Part shown: positions 6,669-6,803 of the stretch, one piece after another | How the letters are laid out: each line of letters starts with the position of its first letter | How positions within the stretch are numbered: position 1 is the stretch's first letter | NCBI GenBank assembly: GCA_016938245.1 | Contig: JAFGUY010000090.1 | Span: 1 to 6,803, forward strand | Source: Candidatus Omnitrophota bacterium | GTDB taxonomy: Bacteria; Omnitrophota; Gorgyraeia; Gygaellales; Profunditerraquicolaceae | Reading direction: 5' to 3' | DNA length: 6,803 nt | The notes under the pieces: model-generated | Databases searched by the model: none | What the model saw: only the letters and a program-made list of their open reading frames with translations | What the model was told of the DNA's origin: nothing | Program-made: the position numbers and the translations under genes

Positions 6669-6710
6669 GGGGTCACCCTTAGCTTTGGCGCAGTGTCTGA
6701 CCCTACTTTA
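6669..6710 (-). repeat. REP-like element, copy 3 (inverted, upstream of the RAYT gene)
   Basis: Read on the - strand from 6709, it shares AAAG, AGGGTCAGACACTG and GCCAA with copy 1: 23/25 identical over 6709-6685. It then has AGGGTGACCCC where copy 1 has AGGGTGGCACCC. The CCTAACCC left arm is missing. Instead GGGTCA (6670-6675) can pair with TGACCC (6698-6703) across a 22-nt loop. Orientation is opposite to copies 1 and 2. Confidence 0.75.
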
Positions 6711-6803
6711 GCGTCCAAGAGATTGCTGAAATATTAATCTCGAAGATTTTTCTCAAAGACAACATTTTATAGTTTTACTCGTCGGTGAAATTGCGTTTCC
6801 CCG
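6711..6803. other. Terminal stretch without a recognisable gene
   Basis: No coding region can be supported on either strand. A weak stem GAGATT (6719-6724) with AATCTC (6736-6741) is visible, followed by a short T-run near 6746. No gene is seen reading into it from the left, so a terminator call is not justified. The stretch may belong to a neighbouring gene or intergenic region cut by the window edge. Confidence 0.4.

Larger units (their letters stand above)
6062..6710 (-). mobile_element. RAYT/REP unit: transposase gene bracketed by inverted REP-like elements
   Basis: The RAYT gene (- strand) is flanked on its 3' side by REP copy 2 (+ orientation) and on its 5' side by REP copy 3 (- orientation). 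A Y1 transposase flanked by opposed palindromic repeats is the typical layout of REP-associated tyrosine transposases. Such genes are usually domesticated and thought to mobilise the short REP elements rather than jump as classical insertion sequences. Exact unit ends are not proven; no target-site duplication was identified. Confidence 0.65.

Noticed and set aside
6719..6751. Possible terminator (6-bp stem and short T-run) on the + strand
   Set aside because: The stem is weak and AT-rich, and no + strand gene reads into it in this window.
6700..6765. 20-codon - strand frame starting near 6764 and ending in REP copy 3
   Set aside because: Too short, no ribosome binding site and no recognisable motif.

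Overview
The window carries a compact block of Tad/Flp-type pilus assembly (or related secretion) genes, all on the + strand, followed by a small DUF192 gene and a REP-associated transposase (RAYT) unit on the - strand. A secretin and a lipoprotein signal peptide point to a diderm (Gram-negative-type) bacterium. The gene fusions, moderate base composition and RAYT/REP unit would suit an uncultivated lineage such as Omnitrophota. That is a low-confidence guess from overall style; no taxonomic marker is present.

Region 1 (35-5663) reads as one operon. It encodes a PpiC/SurA-like periplasmic lipoprotein, then CpaB (1-nt overlap, TAATG), then a CpaC-type secretin after a 55-nt gap containing two stem-loops, then, 4 nt past the secretin stop, a 719-residue protein joining a CpaE/TadZ-like ParA ATPase to a complete CpaF/TadA motor ATPase. 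The secretin would form the outer-membrane channel, CpaB would act in the periplasm with it, the lipoprotein would assist folding or delivery, and the fused ATPase would combine positioning and motor functions on the cytoplasmic face. Two architectures stand out: the secretin ends in a TonB C-terminal-type domain, and CpaE and CpaF are one polypeptide. The platform proteins TadB/TadC, the prepilin peptidase and the pilin are not in the window.

Region 2 (5659-6061) starts with a REP-like element whose first bases supply the stop codon of the fused ATPase gene. A 113-residue DUF192 protein follows.

Region 3 (6062-6710) is a RAYT gene on the - strand bracketed by two REP-like elements in opposite orientation. 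The left one is 42/50 identical to the element at 5659. The right one shares a 25-nt core (23/25) with it. The DUF192 and RAYT genes look more AT-rich than the pilus genes. Beyond 6710 no gene is recognisable.
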